A stretch of DNA of 53,640 nt, taken from assembly GCA_964559845.1 (NCBI GenBank), contig CAZLJF010000007.1, positions 1 to 53,640 of the forward strand. The letters run 5' to 3'. The notes beneath the pieces were generated by a model. It was given only the letters and a program-made list of their open reading frames with translations. It was not told where the DNA came from and searched no databases. A program made the position numbers and the translations under genes. Source of the DNA: WSZY01 sp964559845. GTDB taxonomy: Bacteria > Pseudomonadota > Zetaproteobacteria > Mariprofundales > Mariprofundaceae. This document shows, in pieces, positions 7,300 to 15,978 of the stretch (position 1 is the stretch's first letter; every line of letters begins with the position of its first letter).

Positions 7300-8121
7300 T
7301 CAGTGCTGGCAGCCCAAGCAGTAGAATGTGCTTCTCCCGCCCTGAATAATGCGCCTGATTGGCCTTGCGCATTGATAACAAGCCGCACCCTCACGCCCGT
7401 AAACTCTGAACTGATGCGCAAAATAACCCGGCTTGCCATCCGCCTTCACAAAGTCACTGATCGTGCTTCCACCTGCCATGATGGCCTCATCCAGCACCTG
7501 CTTTACCATTGCAACCAGCCCTTCCAGCCGGGCCTGCGAAATCCTTCCCGCCGCCCTTGCCGGATGGATACCGCTTCTGAACAGTGCTTCACTGGCATAA
7601 ATATTTCCGATACCGACTACCACCCCTGCATTCATCAATATGGATTTGATGGGTGCCCGGCGGCCTCTGCAACATGCGTACAGATACGGTGCATCAAATG
7701 CCCCGCCAAGCGGTTCCGGCCCCAACTGCCTGAACCAGGCATGAGCCTCCAGCCTGTCCGCTGCCAACAGGCCGACATATCCGAAACGCCTGGCATCCCG
7801 GTAACAGAGGCAGCTGCCGTTATCCAGCTCCATACGTACATGTTCATGCGGGCCTTTCGGGCTGTTTGTATCCAACACATGAAATTGCCCGGTCATGCCA
7901 AGATGCCATATCAGCACAACATCATGATTAAAATAAAACAGGATATATTTGGCCCGGCGACTAACAGTGGTGATCGTCAGTCCGGGCAACAGCGTTTCCA
8001 TCTCAGCAGGCAGTGGATAGCGCAGATTCCGGCACCACATATCGACACGCTCAACCCTGCGACCGGTTAGCAGCGGAGACAATCCGCGGCAAACCACTTC
8101 AACTTCAGGTAATTCAGGCAT
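7300..8121 (-). CDS. mutM: Formamidopyrimidine-DNA glycosylase (Fpg/MutM)
   Basis: A 273-aa bifunctional glycosylase/AP lyase that removes 8-oxoguanine and formamidopyrimidines. It has the invariant N-terminus MPELPEVEVV with catalytic Pro2 and Glu3, the conserved Lys58 in RRAKYILF, the helix-two-turn-helix around GIGNIYASEALF, and a C-terminal zinc finger CYQC...CLGC followed by QH. All catalytic elements are intact. It is divergent from the cNMP-domain gene at 8191 and shares a short intergenic promoter region (8122-8190). Confidence 0.97.
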   Translation of the reverse strand: MPELPEVEVVCRGLSPLLTGRRVERVDMWCRNLRYPLPAEMETLLPGLTITTVSRRAKYILFYFNHDVVLIWHLGMTGQFHVLDTNSPKGPHEHVRMELDNGSCLCYRDARRFGYVGLLAADRLEAHAWFRQLGPEPLGGAFDAPYLYACCRGRRAPIKSILMNAGVVVGIGNIYASEALFRSGIHPARAAGRISQARLEGLVAMVKQVLDEAIMAGGSTISDFVKADGKPGYFAHQFRVYGREGAACYQCARPIRRIIQGGRSTFYCLGCQH

Positions 8122-8190
8122 GGGTAAATGCTAGCATGGTCTTTCGGGATAATCTTGCGAAATTGGGAAGTTACATCCATACTCGCACTG

Positions 8191-9102
8191 ATGAGTGAAG
8201 CATTTACTGAACCCCTTGCCGATTTTGATGGCAGAACCTACCAGATTCTGGCTGTGCTTTTTCCGGATGAATTGCACTTTTTCCGCTCCATTGCCACAAC
8301 CATTGAGCTGGCAGCCGATGTTGCAATCGTCAGCGAAGGGCAGTTGAGCCCATACCTCTATCTTGTTCAATCCGGCGTTTTGCGGGTCAACAAGCGCCAC
8401 GGCAATGAGATTTTTGAAGTCGGTTCCATCACGCCCGGTGATGTATTCAGCGAGGCTTCCGTGCTTTATCATTCACCTGCAGGCGCAGAGGTGAGAACGG
8501 TGGAACCAACCGTACTTTATCAGATTCCGGCTGAACAGGTTCGTGAAGTACTCGACTCCAATGACCGCTTCATGCGTTCCATATCACAGATTGCCGAGCG
8601 CCGTTCAGCAGCCAGTGCGCTTGCAGTCAATCCGATTTTTGCGACATTACCGCAGGCAGTACGTGAGGTTGCCCTCTATAATGGCCAGTTCATATCCATT
8701 GAAGCTGGCGATGTACTGATTCATGAGGGCGATACAGATACGCGATTCATGTATATCGTACTGGCCGGTGAAGCTGAAATATCCATGCAACATCCACGCG
8801 ATGCCAAGAAAAAGATTGTTGTTGCAAAGGCCTCATCCGGCGATGAAATAGGTGAAATCCCTGTTATTACCAACAAGCCCCATGCTGCCACTGTTGTTGC
8901 CACAACAACATTGCGGCTGCTCGGGCTGAATACCGACTCCATTCAGGCATGGCGTAAACGCTATTCCGACTTTGGCTATTCACTCTATGCATGCGTCCAG
9001 CACAAGCTGCAGCACAGCCTTGAGGCACTACGCAACATTGTTGACGATGAGAAGGCAATGGAGCTGACCACCGGCACCCTGCCGCCACTGGAGAAGCAAT
9101 AA
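8191..9102 (+). CDS. Protein with two tandem cyclic-nucleotide-binding domains, no DNA-binding domain
   Basis: The product is 303 aa if translation begins at ATG 8191 (MSEAFTEPLADF); an in-frame ATG at 8128 would add 21 residues but overlaps the mutM promoter region. Two cNMP-binding beta-barrels are visible: the first about residues 20-125 (LYLVQSGVLRV ... GDVFSEASVLYH), the second about 155-265 (DVLIHEGDTDTRFMYIVLAGEAEIS ... GDEIGEIPVITNKPHAATVVA). The C-terminus is a helix with no helix-turn-helix, unlike Crp/Fnr. It may be a ligand-sensing regulatory subunit without an attached output. No strong Shine-Dalgarno is seen at either start. It is convergent with DUF2065. Confidence 0.8.
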   Translation: MSEAFTEPLADFDGRTYQILAVLFPDELHFFRSIATTIELAADVAIVSEGQLSPYLYLVQSGVLRVNKRHGNEIFEVGSITPGDVFSEASVLYHSPAGAEVRTVEPTVLYQIPAEQVREVLDSNDRFMRSISQIAERRSAASALAVNPIFATLPQAVREVALYNGQFISIEAGDVLIHEGDTDTRFMYIVLAGEAEISMQHPRDAKKKIVVAKASSGDEIGEIPVITNKPHAATVVATTTLRLLGLNTDSIQAWRKRYSDFGYSLYACVQHKLQHSLEALRNIVDDEKAMELTTGTLPPLEKQ

Positions 9103-9118
9103 CCCCCCTGTTAGCTGT

Positions 9119-9304
9119 TCAGCCCCTGACCAGCCAGACAATCAGCCAGCCAATCCCGACACCGGCCAGCCCGGCAAGACGCAGCATGGCAGGCGGCACT
9201 TCCGGCAGCCGTTTCAGCATCCCGATCATCTGATGCGGAAAGAGCGCATACATCGCTCCCTCCAGCACAAGCACCAGTCCCAGTGCAGCCCAAAGATCGC
9301 TCAT
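9119..9304 (-). CDS. DUF2065 (YjeT-like) small membrane protein
   Basis: A 61-aa protein with two membrane helices (about 4-20 and 43-59) and the linking motif FPHQMIGMLKRLPEVPP typical of DUF2065/YjeT. In Escherichia coli yjeT lies next to hflC, and here too it directly follows hflC (22-base gap) on the same strand, which supports the call. The function is unknown. An overlapping longer frame at 9111-9320 is a shadow. Confidence 0.85.
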   Translation of the reverse strand: MSDLWAALGLVLVLEGAMYALFPHQMIGMLKRLPEVPPAMLRLAGLAGVGIGWLIVWLVRG

Positions 9305-9326
9305 TCAACCCGCTCAACAAGCCGGG

Positions 9327-10199
9327 CTATTTGCGGGACTTCTCAAAATAGCGGAAGAATTCCGATTCCGGAGAAATAACCAGGCGGGTCCCTTCGCCAA
9401 TAGACTGCTTGTAGGCCTCCAGCGAGCGAACAAAGGCATAAAAATCAGGATCACGCTGATGTGAAGCGGCATATATTTTGGTTGCCTTGGCATCGGCATG
9501 GCCACGAATAATCTGTGCCTTCTTGTAGGCATCAGCCAATAAAAACTTCACATCTTTTTCGGCCTTGGCGCGAATTTCGCGGGCAGCCTCTTCACCCTCG
9601 GAACGGTACTCCTTGGCAATACGGTTACGCTCTGCCTTCATACGCTGGAATACGGCTTCGGAGTTCTCCTGCGGCAGGTCGGCGCGCTTGATGCGGACAT
9701 CAACCACCTCGATACCCAACTCACTTACCCCCTCATGAGCACGCCGCTGGATGGTCTGCATCAGTTCCACACGCAGGTTGGCGTTCTCGCCACCGGAAAC
9801 AATCTCATGCAGGGTATGCTGGCCCAACACCTCGCGCACCTTGCCTCGCACCACATCCTGCATACGCGATGCGACACCGGCCTGGGTGCGTGCCACCTGA
9901 TACACCTTCAGCGGGTCGATGATACGCCAGCGGGTATAGTTATCTACCAGTATAGACTTCTTATCCTTGGTGATCACTTCATTGGGCAATGCATCACTCT
10001 CCAGCAGGCGGCGCTCAAAGGTCTCAACCGATTGCCACGGCATCTTGAAATGCAGGCCCGCTTCAGTCACCACCTTCATCGGATTACCAAACTGCAATAC
10101 CAGCGCCTGCTCACGCTGATCAACCACAAAAGCACACATGCTCGCCAAAATTGCCGCGCCGGCGAGTAAAACAGCTGCAATACTTAATTTGGGACTCAT
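9327..10199 (-). CDS. hflC: HflC, FtsH protease modulator subunit
   Basis: A 290-aa SPFH/prohibitin-family protein anchored by an N-terminal helix, with its bulk in the periplasm. With HflK it forms the large ring around FtsH that controls membrane protein quality control. Visible features are the signal anchor (SIAAVLLAGAAILASMCAFV), VDQREQALVLQFG, the SPFH core, and the conserved coiled coil ERNRIAKEYRSEGEEAAREI. I chose ATG 10199, which overlaps the hflK stop by one base (TGATG) and has GGAGG 7 bases upstream; the in-frame GTG at 10202 is less likely. Confidence 0.95.
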   Translation of the reverse strand: MSPKLSIAAVLLAGAAILASMCAFVVDQREQALVLQFGNPMKVVTEAGLHFKMPWQSVETFERRLLESDALPNEVITKDKKSILVDNYTRWRIIDPLKVYQVARTQAGVASRMQDVVRGKVREVLGQHTLHEIVSGGENANLRVELMQTIQRRAHEGVSELGIEVVDVRIKRADLPQENSEAVFQRMKAERNRIAKEYRSEGEEAAREIRAKAEKDVKFLLADAYKKAQIIRGHADAKATKIYAASHQRDPDFYAFVRSLEAYKQSIGEGTRLVISPESEFFRYFEKSRK

Positions 10200-11278
10200 C
10201 ACTTCACCTCCACTTTGCCGGCACGATCAAGCGGCAGATACGGCAGCAGACGATCTGCCACTGCACCGTTAACAATCACCTTGTCGGCCTTGGTCATCAC
10301 CTCTTGCATGGTATCAAGATAGAGGCGCTTGCGTGTCACCTCCGGCGCCTGCCTGTAGGCTTTAAGCAGTCGACTGAAACGGTCCGCTTCACCGGTTGCA
10401 CGCTCCACCACCTCCTTCTCATAACCTTCGGCATCAAGAATCATCTTCTTGGCCTCACCACGGGCATTCGGGATAATATTATTGGCATAGGCCTGTGCCT
10501 CATTCTTGGCACGCTCCTTATCCTCACGTGCCGATGCCACGTCCTTGAACTCCTTGATTACACGTTCAGGTGGCTGTACATCCTGCAGTTTCACAGTGCT
10601 CACTGAAATACCGGCCTTGTAGCTATCGAGAATGGACTGGATCAGCTCCTGAGTCTCCACTTCCACTTCCGCCTTCCTGGTGGTCAGAACATCATCGATC
10701 ATCGTCCGTCCGATGATTTCACGAATCGCAGACTCGGCCGCATCACGCACGGTCTTTTCGGGATTGTCGATATTGAAGAGATACTGTTCGACACTCTTGA
10801 TCCTGTATTGCACAATAAAAGAGATATCGACGATATTCTCATCACGGGTGAGCATCAGCGACTCCTGCGGAACCTTACGAATCCTTCCCTCGCCAAAATC
10901 GCGAAAGCCGATAGCCAGGCGCTGCACACGTGTCACCGGCAGTCGCTCAACTGTTTCAATCGGATAGGGAAGGTGCCAGTTCAGGCCCGGCCCTTTGGTA
11001 TCCGTATGCTGGCCGAAACGGAGTACCACAGCCTCCTCGTCCGCAGCCACGACATAGAGGCCTGTTGCCAGCCAGAGCAGCAGTGCAATGACCGCGATGC
11101 CGGCCAGCATGCCTTTGCCCATATCACTGCCCTTTCCGCCTTTGCCGCCAAAGAGCCCACCAAAACGCTCCTGCAGCCGCTTGATGACCTCATCAAGATC
11201 CGGCGGCGTCTGCCCCGCTCCCCCGCCCGACGGGCGATTCCCCCACGGGTTGTTTGACTGATTCTGGTTCCAAGGCAT
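10199..11278 (-). CDS. hflK: HflK, FtsH protease modulator subunit
   Basis: A 359-aa SPFH protein. A Gly/Pro-rich cytoplasmic N-terminus (MPWNQNQSNNPWGNRPSGGG) is typical of HflK, followed by one membrane helix (MLAGIAVIALLLWLATGLYV) and the SPFH domain with EEAVVLRFGQ. The C-terminal helix has EAKKMILDAEGYEKEVVERA. Start ATG 11278 is preceded by GGAGG at the right distance; the upstream ATG at 11326 is out of family length. It is transcribed with hflC and DUF2065, divergent from lptG. Confidence 0.95.
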   Translation of the reverse strand: MPWNQNQSNNPWGNRPSGGGAGQTPPDLDEVIKRLQERFGGLFGGKGGKGSDMGKGMLAGIAVIALLLWLATGLYVVAADEEAVVLRFGQHTDTKGPGLNWHLPYPIETVERLPVTRVQRLAIGFRDFGEGRIRKVPQESLMLTRDENIVDISFIVQYRIKSVEQYLFNIDNPEKTVRDAAESAIREIIGRTMIDDVLTTRKAEVEVETQELIQSILDSYKAGISVSTVKLQDVQPPERVIKEFKDVASAREDKERAKNEAQAYANNIIPNARGEAKKMILDAEGYEKEVVERATGEADRFSRLLKAYRQAPEVTRKRLYLDTMQEVMTKADKVIVNGAVADRLLPYLPLDRAGKVEVK

Positions 11279-11432
11279 GCATAACCTCCAACTGCGATAA
11301 AAAGTGCCCGCTGATACAAACAGCACACAAACAGCCGCACAGTGTAGCAGCTATAACGTCCAATGCACCCCTGATATTTTTTTTGCCTGCATGACCCTGT
11401 CCAGTATCCATCTGCAGTGCTAGCCTGTCGCC

Positions 11433-12491
11433 ATGCCGACTCTGTTTCGCTGGCTCTTTTATGGCTTCCTCGGACGTGCACTGGGCACCATGATCGCAAT
11501 GCTTTCCATTTATGCGATTATTGAGGTGTTTGATAAGGCCCGCTATCTCGGCCATGGCATGAATACAGCGCTGCTTATCGAGTACCTGCTACTGAAGATC
11601 CCCTATATGATCAGTGAATTTATGCCGGTCATTCTGCTGGTTTCCGCCAGCATTTATGTATCGGAAATATCACATCATCAGGAGCTCGCCGCCCTGCGGG
11701 CGGCAGGACTCGGCATTAACAAACTGCTTGCCCCTCTTATAAGTATCGGTGTGCTGGCAGCACTGCTTAACTTTGCCATCGGTGAATGGGTTACACCAAC
11801 GACCAATCAGCGCCTTGACCTGATCGAGCGGGTAAACATTCATAACAGGCCCGATCCACATCGTGGCATTCAGTGGCTGAAGGACGGGCACCGTTTTTAC
11901 CGCCTCACACCTCTGACCCATGACCGTTTTGCCATGCTGATGCTGGAAACCGATGCGCGCGGAGTATGGACCAAGCGCATGGATGCCGCGCAGGCTTACT
12001 ATGCAGATGGAGAGTGGTTTCTCAGCGATATCCACATCAGTACGCCATCTGCAACTGAAGGCATGAAGCTCCAACACCTGGAGCATCTCTCTTTTACATC
12101 TGAAATCGGCCCGGACACTGCCGATCCCCCCAGCCCCAGGCATATGCAATTTGTTGAACTGGCCCGTTATGCACAAAACCTGGAGCGGGCCGGCCTGACA
12201 GCCAGCGAGTTTATCCTGACGCTTCATCAGAAGTTTGCCGCCCCGGTTGCCTGCATTATCATGGTTCTGCTTGCCGTGGCGCTGAGCACCAATATGGGAA
12301 GCCGGATATCAGCGACATCCAAGGGACTCATCGGGGCAATCATTCTGGGGCTGTTGTTTTATGTATTAGGCAATGCCGGCAGCCTGCTGGCAAGTGGCGG
12401 TAAACTTCCTGCCGCCTACGCGGCCTGGTTGCCCAACCTTGTATTCGGCGGTCTTGCCGGCTTCCTCATGCTGCACAGGGAAGGGAAATAG
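11433..12491 (+). CDS. lptG: LPS export permease LptG
   Basis: A 352-aa inner-membrane permease of the LptF/LptG family: three N-terminal membrane helices (about 10-30, 55-80, 100-120), a periplasmic jellyroll-like domain (about 130-260) and three C-terminal helices. The cytoplasmic coupling segment ELAALRAAGLGINKLLAP is visible, as is the conserved LSTNMGSRISA turn. With LptF, LptB and LptC it pulls lipopolysaccharide out of the inner membrane. No lptF lies next to it here, so the choice of G over F rests on overall resemblance. It is divergent from hflK and convergent with suhB. Confidence 0.85.
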   Translation: MPTLFRWLFYGFLGRALGTMIAMLSIYAIIEVFDKARYLGHGMNTALLIEYLLLKIPYMISEFMPVILLVSASIYVSEISHHQELAALRAAGLGINKLLAPLISIGVLAALLNFAIGEWVTPTTNQRLDLIERVNIHNRPDPHRGIQWLKDGHRFYRLTPLTHDRFAMLMLETDARGVWTKRMDAAQAYYADGEWFLSDIHISTPSATEGMKLQHLEHLSFTSEIGPDTADPPSPRHMQFVELARYAQNLERAGLTASEFILTLHQKFAAPVACIIMVLLAVALSTNMGSRISATSKGLIGAIILGLLFYVLGNAGSLLASGGKLPAAYAAWLPNLVFGGLAGFLMLHREGK

Positions 12492-12506
12492 AGAGGATAA
12501 ACCACT

Positions 12507-12547
12507 GAAGATACAAAGAAAACCGTTTCATCTCTTTTTGTATCTTC
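12507..12547. terminator. Inverted repeat between convergent lptG and suhB
   Basis: GAAGATACAAAGA (12507-12519) pairs with TCTTTTTGTATCTTC (12533-12547). It lies between two convergent genes and carries T-rich stretches on both strands, so it could terminate both. Its sequence belongs to the ACCAC-GA-GA-ACA-AAG type of dyad also seen at 35469-35508. Confidence 0.5.
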
Positions 12548-12569
12548 GTACCTTTGTGATGTAAATTTC

Positions 12570-13340
12570 TTACTTCAGAAGCCTTATAAAATCACGCTGC
12601 AAGGCCGGATTTGTTGCCAGCACATCACCCTTCTCAAGATCAACCGTCCGCCCTTCCATATCAGTCACAATACCGCCCGCTTCCTGCACAAGAAGCACAC
12701 CGGCAGCAATATCCCACGATTTCAGTCCTGCTTCCCAATAGGCATCCAGCCGTCCTGCTGCAATATAGGCAAGATCAAGCGCTGCCGAACCGCCCCTGCG
12801 ATAACCTTCACACTCACGCATACATATATCCATACGTTTCTGAAAGATATCAATCTGATCGCGACGATAAGGAGGAAGTCCGGATGCAAACAGCGATCTC
12901 GCCGGACTCTTCTGACTGCCAACACGAAGCCGGCGACGATTCAAAAAAGCGCCGTTGCCGTTCCGGGCCTCAAATGTCTCATTGCGCATCGGATCATGGA
13001 CCACGGCCAGCAACGGCTTGCCATTACGCCAGGCAGCAATGGAGACGGCAAAATGGGGAAATCCATGGATAAAATTTGTTGTGCCGTCAAGCGGATCGAT
13101 ATACCACTGCACCGATGCTTTCGGGTTCGAACTACCGGACTCTTCGGCAACAATACCATGATCCGGGTAATGCTGCTGAATATCACGGATAATCATATCC
13201 TCGGCTCTGCGATCGACCCCGGTGACAAAATCCCGATCCTGTTTTTCCTGAATATTAATCTTGTCCCGGTCATCAAAACTGCGGGCAATCATATCTCCCG
13301 CTCGACGGGCGGCCCGCACAGCTACATACAGCAATTGCAA
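12570..13340 (-). CDS. suhB: Inositol-1-monophosphatase family protein (SuhB)
   Basis: A 256-aa Mg-dependent phosphatase of the IMPase/SuhB family. Metal ligands are visible: EE at 66-67 (GIVAEESG), D82 and D85 in DPLDGTTNF, and the C-terminal Asp in SWDIAAG. It hydrolyses inositol-1-phosphate and related phosphate esters; in Escherichia coli SuhB also acts in rRNA antitermination. Length and motifs are normal. A long hairpin lies just upstream (13358-13428), in the probable leader of this gene. Confidence 0.92.
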   Translation of the reverse strand: MQLLYVAVRAARRAGDMIARSFDDRDKINIQEKQDRDFVTGVDRRAEDMIIRDIQQHYPDHGIVAEESGSSNPKASVQWYIDPLDGTTNFIHGFPHFAVSIAAWRNGKPLLAVVHDPMRNETFEARNGNGAFLNRRRLRVGSQKSPARSLFASGLPPYRRDQIDIFQKRMDICMRECEGYRRGGSAALDLAYIAAGRLDAYWEAGLKSWDIAAGVLLVQEAGGIVTDMEGRTVDLEKGDVLATNPALQRDFIRLLK

Positions 13341-13844
13341 CTCCAGTTGGTTATCTTAATGCGCATGGATTTTTTCCATACCATAACAGAATTTTCATAT
13401 CACGGAGTGGAAAAAGTCCATGCGCATTGTTTTTATTCATCATTGACCCCGGCAATCGGATAACTCCGGGGTCGAACTACGAACACTAGACGCTCATCGG
13501 TCTAAAATCACCCATATACAAAACTTATGATAAACCGCTATAGTTTCACTAAGGCATGTTAACACCAGTTTTGACTGAATCGCCACTGTGCAAAATGAGG
13601 CCGGTCAAGACGGATGCGTGAAATTGGTTTGTTCCAGACAAACGACGAGCAAAGCTGAACGGCATCATTTTGTACACAGTCCTGCGGGATGGCCCATATT
13701 TATGTCCTGCAAGGCCTTATGTGCGTCATGTGCTTGTTGTTGGATCAGCAAACGATAATGCAACAAGACGCAAACGGATGGGTTGATACAACATAAAACC
13801 GGTGTTAAGAGGGCATGACATGAACTTATATGGGGGGATAACAA
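13341..13844. other. 504-bp intergenic region with two hairpins upstream of divergent suhB and hybrid kinase
   Basis: No convincing gene. It holds the long inverted repeat at 13358-13428, a second perfect 8-bp hairpin (GACCCCGG 13445-13452 with CCGGGGTC 13466-13473) and the probable promoters of suhB (minus) and of the kinase (plus). The antisense frame at 13665-13913 has no family features. Confidence 0.5.
13358..13428. repeat. 21-bp inverted repeat immediately upstream of suhB
   Basis: The left arm (13358-13378) and right arm (13408-13428) are complementary over 21 bases with a single G-U type mismatch; the core of each arm is AATGCGCATGGA, with a run of T or A next to it. The loop is 29 bases. 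The structure sits 18 bases from the suhB start codon, so it would form in the suhB mRNA leader or be a protein-binding dyad. Confidence 0.8.
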
Positions 13845-15953
13845 CTGCGAAACCGCATCATCAATCACTTCATTGACGGCCATGGCGATATCGAGCGCCT
13901 TATTCCCGGCCAATTACAACAGACATGGTTCCGCCTGCTGTTTGGAACAGCAGGGCTTGTATACCTGTGGTTCCATGCCACCTTCCTGACCCGGTATGAA
14001 ACTCTTTTTCTCTCTTCGGTTGTTATCTATTTTGTCTATAATATCCTGGCACTGAGCACCATTAAACATACCCCCCTCTCTGCATTCAGAATGCTTTTCG
14101 GGCCTCTTCTGGATGTCTGGGTCGTCAGTCTGGGCATGATGATCGATGGCGGTCAGACAAGCAGCCTCTATCTGGTTTTCTTTATTATTATCTTTGGCAA
14201 TGCCGTGCGTTTTGGCAACGCCATGCTGCTCTACTCACAAACATTGAGTATTGTCGGCATCATCTCGGTCAGCCTCGCCACACTCTCCGCTCTGCATCTG
14301 GAACTGGATGGAACACTGCTGTTCATGCAGAGCATTGCCCTGTTCATCATTCCAGCCTATGCGATGCAGATAAAGGAGCAGACCCATAAGGCGGTACAGG
14401 CAAAACAGGAGGCGGAAGATGCAACCTTCGGACTGCTGAATCACGGCCCTCTGCCTGCTTTCACATTCCATCCGGATGATGAAGGAACCCCGCGCATACT
14501 CTACGCCAATCTTGCCATGCAGCAGGTCTACCGGGACTCGCCCATCAACCTGATCGGAGAGCAGGTTGATATCCTTGCCCTGATGGAAGATGGCGATGAA
14601 ATCATCAGCGCATGCCAGCGTGTGTTCACCGCAAAAGAGAGGTCCGAGCCCGACCGTTTTTATATTCGGGGCAGAAACGCCGATGACCAGATTCTGCAGC
14701 TTATGGGGCAATGCATGCGCCTTCACTGGCATGGCAAGCAGGTGGGGGTCTGCTTCCTGCTGGATATGACCCAGACCGAAGCGGTGCGAAACGGGCTGGA
14801 GCACTCCTTCCATAACAGCTACATGAGCACACTCGTGGCCGGAATCGTTCATGACTTTCGTAATGTCCTGACCAGCATTATCGGTACCGCCGAAGTCATG
14901 AGCTTCACAACTGACGACAAGGAGATCCAAAACCAACTCAAACTTATCATGGACGCGGGGGCACGCGGATCAGCCATGACCACCCGTCTGCTTAACCTGA
15001 GAAAAGAGGAGCATGAACAGCAGGCGCAAATCACGGCGCCACAGGCAATAGCGCGATCGCTGACCAGCATTGTCGGCCTGCGGCGCATCCAGCTTCCGTC
15101 CCATATCCAGCTCCACCTGGAGCTTAAAGATGAACTCCCGCCTGTTTCGGCCAGTATCATAGAGATTGAAGAGATTGTGGCCAACCTGATCGACAACTCA
15201 ACCCAGGCTATCGTGAAAACAGGCCATATACAGGTGACTCTATCCGCCAGTCATGACAACGACAAACTGCCTGATCATGTAAGAACCGCTCTGCATATCC
15301 ATGTCCGCGATGACGGCTGCGGCATCCCGGAAGAGGATATCGAAAAGATTTCCCGGCCATTCTGGACCTCACGGGAAGAGGAGGGGGGAACAGGCCTCGG
15401 GCTTGCGATGGTGCAGCGTATTGTTCGCGATAACAGAGGTGCCATGGATATTCAATCAAACATCGGTAAAGGCACAGACATCCATATCTATCTGCCGGCA
15501 AGTACAGTAGCAGCAGACAGGACGAAATGGACAACACCTGCCGCCTTCGACCGGGATACCGACCCTTCGGCAGAACTGACATGCAAACCCTGTACCATCC
15601 TTCTGGTGGATGACAGCCCCGAGGTACTTTCCGTTCATAAGGCTCAACTGGAACGGATGGGGCACACTGTTTTAACTGCATCTGACGGGAAGACAGGCAT
15701 GGAGAAGTTTGAACGGCACATCGACAGCATCGGAATGATTGTCACTGACTATAAAATGCCTGTCATGAACGGGCTGGATTTCTCAATTGCAGTACGTGAT
15801 CAAAGGCCGGATATGCCGATTCTTATCATCACAGCCTATGGTGAAGTTGAAGCTCTCCGGAAAACACAGGAGCTTGGCATCCGCATCCTGAACAAGCCTG
15901 TCACCTATAAAAAGCTCGGCAATACCATCGCTATGATGCAGACTGACAGTTAA
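13845..15953 (+). CDS. Membrane-bound hybrid sensor histidine kinase with receiver domain
   Basis: About 702 aa. The N-terminus has five or six membrane helices (about residues 30-175), followed by a coiled coil, a PAS-like domain (about 195-315), a HisKA H-box GIVHDFRNVLTSIIG (His about 336), and an HATPase with NLIDNSTQAI (N), DDGCGIPEED (G1) and GGTGLGLAM (G2). A C-terminal receiver domain has DD, the phospho-acceptor Asp in VTDYKMPVMNG, ITAYG and the Lys in LNKPV. It probably autophosphorylates and relays to its own receiver. The first ATG (14091) would cut off two obvious membrane helices: protein-like sequence continues upstream to CTG 13845, which has GGGGGA 6 bases before it, and no ATG/GTG/TTG occurs in between. 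The CTG start is inferred. Confidence 0.8.
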   Translation: MRNRIINHFIDGHGDIERLIPGQLQQTWFRLLFGTAGLVYLWFHATFLTRYETLFLSSVVIYFVYNILALSTIKHTPLSAFRMLFGPLLDVWVVSLGMMIDGGQTSSLYLVFFIIIFGNAVRFGNAMLLYSQTLSIVGIISVSLATLSALHLELDGTLLFMQSIALFIIPAYAMQIKEQTHKAVQAKQEAEDATFGLLNHGPLPAFTFHPDDEGTPRILYANLAMQQVYRDSPINLIGEQVDILALMEDGDEIISACQRVFTAKERSEPDRFYIRGRNADDQILQLMGQCMRLHWHGKQVGVCFLLDMTQTEAVRNGLEHSFHNSYMSTLVAGIVHDFRNVLTSIIGTAEVMSFTTDDKEIQNQLKLIMDAGARGSAMTTRLLNLRKEEHEQQAQITAPQAIARSLTSIVGLRRIQLPSHIQLHLELKDELPPVSASIIEIEEIVANLIDNSTQAIVKTGHIQVTLSASHDNDKLPDHVRTALHIHVRDDGCGIPEEDIEKISRPFWTSREEEGGTGLGLAMVQRIVRDNRGAMDIQSNIGKGTDIHIYLPASTVAADRTKWTTPAAFDRDTDPSAELTCKPCTILLVDDSPEVLSVHKAQLERMGHTVLTASDGKTGMEKFERHIDSIGMIVTDYKMPVMNGLDFSIAVRDQRPDMPILIITAYGEVEALRKTQELGIRILNKPVTYKKLGNTIAMMQTDS

Positions 15954-15978
15954 TCGGCTTCTGATTACATCAACGGCT

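Noticed and set aside
13665..13913. 82-aa minus-strand frame in the suhB-kinase intergenic region
   Set aside because: It overlaps the kinase 5' end in antisense and has no recognisable features.
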